From positions 62,001-126,000 of the forward strand of contig CALSFV010000392.1 in NCBI GenBank assembly GCA_943737045.1: a stretch of DNA of 64,000 bases, read 5' to 3'. Below are positions 60,918-64,000 of the stretch, one piece after another (within the stretch, counting starts at the first letter, position 1; the number at the start of each line of letters is the position of its first letter). The position numbers and the translations under genes were made by a program. A model generated the notes under the pieces. It was given only the letters and a program-made list of their open reading frames with translations. It was not told the origin of the DNA and made no database searches. The DNA is from Parapristionchus giblindavisi (lineage: Eukaryota; Nematoda; Chromadorea; Rhabditida; Diplogasteridae).

Positions 60918-62036
60918 ACAAGGGAATAGTCTCAGCTTGCATTTTTTAAACTGGATGAAATTTTGCATAGGCATAGCTGAACATATTGTAAGAACAAATG
61001 TGAAGTCCAAAAATCCTGGCATGCAATAGGCGAGCCAGAAAATCGGTCCAAAGATTTGACCCATGTTCGGTTAAGTTTCACACTCTCGCTCACACACTCT
61101 GTGCCAAACGATTTTACGTTTCATGGTCTATTCCCTGAAAGAACAGAACAAGTGGAGTGGTGGTGTAGTGGCGAAGTCTCTTCGGTATCTTGGCAACAAT
61201 AGTGGGTTCGATGCCGATATGCAAATTGTTTTGCATTTTTTCCAGAGGTCGGTAAATGTTCATTTTTCAATATTACAATTTAAATATTATTTTTTACTTT
61301 ATTGATCTTGTCAGCTGTGTGAGACCGAATATAATTTTTAAACGTAGTTTTATTTAGACGTTTCGGATACTATTTCTCCATCATCAGTGAAAGTTAACTA
61401 CCCACAATGAAAAAATATGTATAATATCTCTCCTCTCCTCTCTCCCCTCTCTCTCCCTCTATCTGACCTGCTGTCCCAAACCTTATACCAACCCAAGACC
61501 CCATGCATCTCTCATTCTTATACCTATCATTTAGTCAATCTATCAACACTACTCTTTCGTCCACTTGTCGGCTCTCATATCATTCAAAAAAATAGAACAA
61601 CGTTTAAAAATGATTTTTGGTCTCACACAGCTGACAAGATCAATAAAGTAAATACTTTAATATTTAAATTGTAATATTGAAAAATGAACATTTACCGACC
61701 TCTGGAAAAAATGCAAAACAATTTGCATATCGGCATCGAACCCACTATTGTTGCCAAGATACCGAAGAGACTTCGCCACTACACCACCACTCCACTTGTT
61801 CTGTTCTTTCAGGGAATAGACCATGAAACGTAAAATCGTTTGGCACAGTGTGTGAGCGAGAGTGTGAAACTTAACCGAACATGGGTCAAATCTTTGGACC
61901 GATTTTCTGGCTCGCCTAATGCATGCCAGGATTTTTGGACTTCACATTTGTTCTTAAAATATCTTCAGCTATGCCTATGCAAAATTTCATCCAGTTTAAA
62001 AAATGCAAGCTGAGACTATTCCCTTGTTAGTGTATT
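60918..62036. mobile_element. 1.1-kb foldback element with tRNA-like segment in each arm
   Basis: Arms of about 415 bp (60918-61330 and 61615-62036) with landmarks CAAGGGAATAGTCTCAGC and GACAAGATCAATAAAG. Each arm contains TGGTGTAGTGGCGAAG (A-box-like) and GGTTCGATGCC (B-box-like), at 61152-61215 in the left arm and mirrored at about 61735-61800. No protein-coding capacity. Confidence 0.9.
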
Positions 62037-62486
62037 GGCAAGTTCTTTCATTTCTCGCCCGTACTCTTGTGGTTCGGTTCACTTTCGCTGCTTTGTCTTT
62101 TGCAAATAAAGTGCCTTCCTAAAAAAAGTATCTATACACAAAAAAGGCCCTTCAGAAAAGTCCAAAAAAATGATTTGGTACGGCGGCAGGTGAATCCAAA
62201 ACGATAATATAAGGTAAATGAGAGAGAGATTTCTCTCGTGCGAATTTTACTCAGATAAAAGGTCGTTAATCAATGATTACAACTCATTAGCACATTGGTG
62301 TGCTGGTCGTGGTATCGGTCCTTCATAAATCAATGAGGTTCAGTTCTTCCTTCTTCCCCTTTCCCGCACGTCACGTATATAAGAGAAAAGAACAATACAT
62401 TAATATTAAGAGAAAAATAGCAAAAGAAAGTTGAATACATTTTAGAGTGGTTGTATTTTGTCAATCCTCTTCGGGAATAGAACCTT

Positions 62487-62560
62487 TCTGCCGACCAACC
62501 TTTCTGCTTGGATTGATCGTCCGACATTTTATCCACTAGACCATGGGTTCCCATTATACC
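62487..62560 (-). repeat. tRNA-like sequence
   Basis: The minus strand reads TGGTCTAGTGGATAAAATG (A-box-like) followed by GGTTCTATTCCCG (B-box-like). The spacing is longer than in a tRNA and no cloverleaf closes, so it is probably a tRNA-derived repeat. Confidence 0.45.
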
Positions 62561-63306
62561 ATGTATCAAACTATGCAGATAATTGGCTCATACCATTCCT
62601 TGTGAACTATAGCTATATACTTTTTTTAGCTCTGGCCATTTAACTTCGCGGGCAGGGACACCGCATACACATGTTAATACACCCCAAATTTTTATTCATT
62701 TCTTAGAAAGACGATGCGAAGCATACAAGTCGCTGTAGCATCCCTCACTCGAGCAGAATCTCTTCCTCGAGTAGATCAGCCAAAAAAGACGGTGTAGCGC
62801 TGATGATGTCCTCGTCAATGAAGGCGATATAGATTCCACATGAAAAAAAGAGAAATTACGATAGATTCAACAATTTCATATCAACAATTTCATCGTTTAC
62901 GTGACATTCAAAATACTCGAAATGAAAAATAGAGTGAAAAGAGAGCATGGAAAAAGTAAACCTTGTTATCTGTTCAAAAAGATCTAAAAGATCAGTTCAT
63001 CCTCTCCATCTCTCAATAATCTTTTTTTCCTTTGTGTTCTCGACTTCTGGGCATCACATACTTTTTAAAAAATTTCAAAGCGCAGGCAGCTAAAGAGCAA
63101 TAATCTTTTTTACACTTGTTAAGATTTACTAACAAGGGAATGACCAACCATCCCCGTCGAGTTATGACTAGTGACATATACCATTCGAATCACCATGTGA
63201 TTCTGATACTACATCTTTAATGACTGGACTCAAACGTTTATGATCTTCGAGAAAATCGATGTTGAAATTCGGCCAAATTCGTGTGGTTTTCTACACAACG
63301 CATGCG

Positions 63307-64000
63307 GATGGGTTGGTGAACTCTACTATCTTCTTCCCAAACATCGGCTCGTGTAGTGTAGTGGATAAGATGCCTGCGTTTACTTTTGACTGTCAAGGTT
63401 TCGACCCCCCTTGCCGCACTTTTCTTTTGCTGATTTTGTTGCTGTAGAAAGTTTGAAATTTTTTGCTGTGATTATGAAAGCTAGAAAAAAGAACACATTC
63501 AGCAAGTTTTCTTGATGGAAAAACACTCCTCAAGGAAAATTGAACTTTGATCTTTTTGTTTATGGCATTTTTTTTTGAAATCTCCTTCTCCCTCTCCCTC
63601 ACCCGAGGTCGATGTCATGCAATGAATGACCTGAAAAACAGCAATGAGAGTTCAAAGGTCAAAGATCATGCGAGTACGGTAAGTGCTTCCATTTCTTCTT
63701 GGACTGTCTTTCAAAGCCTTTATGTCATTTTTCTTCCTGTTCATTCACTATGTGCCACAGATGTGAAAACTGTATTTTCCTTACTTCACTTATTTTGTTG
63801 TTCAAACGTGTTGAGTGTGTTCTTTTTTTTTCTATAATCACAGCAAAACATTTCAAACTTTCTACAGCAACAAAATCAGCAAAAGAAAAGTGCGGCAAGG
63901 GGGGTCGAACCCTTGACAGTCAAATTAAACGCATGCATCTTATCCACTACACTACACGAGCCGATGTTTGGGAAGAAGATAGTAGAGTTCACCAACCCAT
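63307..64000. mobile_element. Foldback element with tRNA-like arms, cut by window edge
   Basis: The left arm 63307-63475 is mirrored at 63834-64000, where the right arm runs off the end. Each arm has TAGTGTAGTGGATAAGATG. The right arm, read on the minus strand, has GGGTTCGACCCCCC (intact B-box); the left arm has an extra T (GGTTTCGACC). Confidence 0.85.

Noticed and set aside
63345..63420. Functional tRNA gene
   Set aside because: The sequence lies in both arms of an inverted repeat, lacks a pairing acceptor stem and has a one-base insertion in the B-box of the left copy.

Overview
The window is eukaryotic and reads as a nematode chromosome. Short exons sit between GT..AG introns with TTTCAG acceptors, and acceptor sites lie immediately upstream of several start codons, as expected for spliced-leader trans-splicing. 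The gene families also fit: a cuticle collagen, an astacin (NAS-type) metalloprotease, an Str-class seven-transmembrane chemoreceptor, an aquaporin and a DOT1 histone methyltransferase. A free-living rhabditine or diplogastrid worm is my guess; the species cannot be fixed from sequence alone.

Layout. (1) 1-12.3 kb is a large palindrome. The last five coding exons and 3' end of a minus-strand dot-1-like gene (8921-12139) are repeated in inverted orientation at 325-6077, around a 2.8 kb spacer filled by about 15 copies of a 161-bp satellite. A 2.5-kb TA-flanked foldback element sits in the left arm only. (2) 9.8-21.84 kb, minus: the complete 19-exon dot-1-like gene (595 codons). Its 5-kb second intron holds a mariner split by a 3.6-kb MITE-bounded insertion that carries exons of a dot-1 paralogue. 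(3) 23.1-29.95 kb, plus: a 13-exon gene of unknown family ending in a PCNA-interacting (PIP) box, with a palindromic minisatellite in intron 9. (4) 30.7-33.2 kb, minus: an Asn/His/Ser-rich protein of unknown function, followed by a 2.7-kb purine-rich tract. (5) 36.4-42.2 kb: a 40-codon Cys-rich membrane protein, a possible 73-codon ORF, and a complete 8-exon aquaporin (301 aa). (6) 42.6-45.05 kb: two foldback elements around a tiny 3-exon transmembrane microprotein gene. (7) 45.6-50.0 kb, minus: a cuticle collagen (340 aa), a 142-aa unknown protein and a weak further exon. (8) 50.9-53.3 kb: foldback elements and a solo LTR. (9) 53.5-59.7 kb, minus: an Str chemoreceptor with one splice-phase conflict, then an astacin gene with a frameshift and two in-frame stops. 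(10) 59.7-64 kb: foldback elements with tRNA-like, B-box-containing sequences.

How it fits together. The genes do not form one pathway. The strongest theme is repeat-driven rearrangement: inverted duplication, nested transposition, MITE families with 8-bp target duplications and many foldback elements. The most notable arrangement is an inverted copy of the 3' half of a DOT1-family gene placed downstream of that gene, so that read-through transcription could fold into long double-stranded RNA. Exon boundaries below were derived by hand; in the complete gene models, reading phase is continuous across every junction unless stated.
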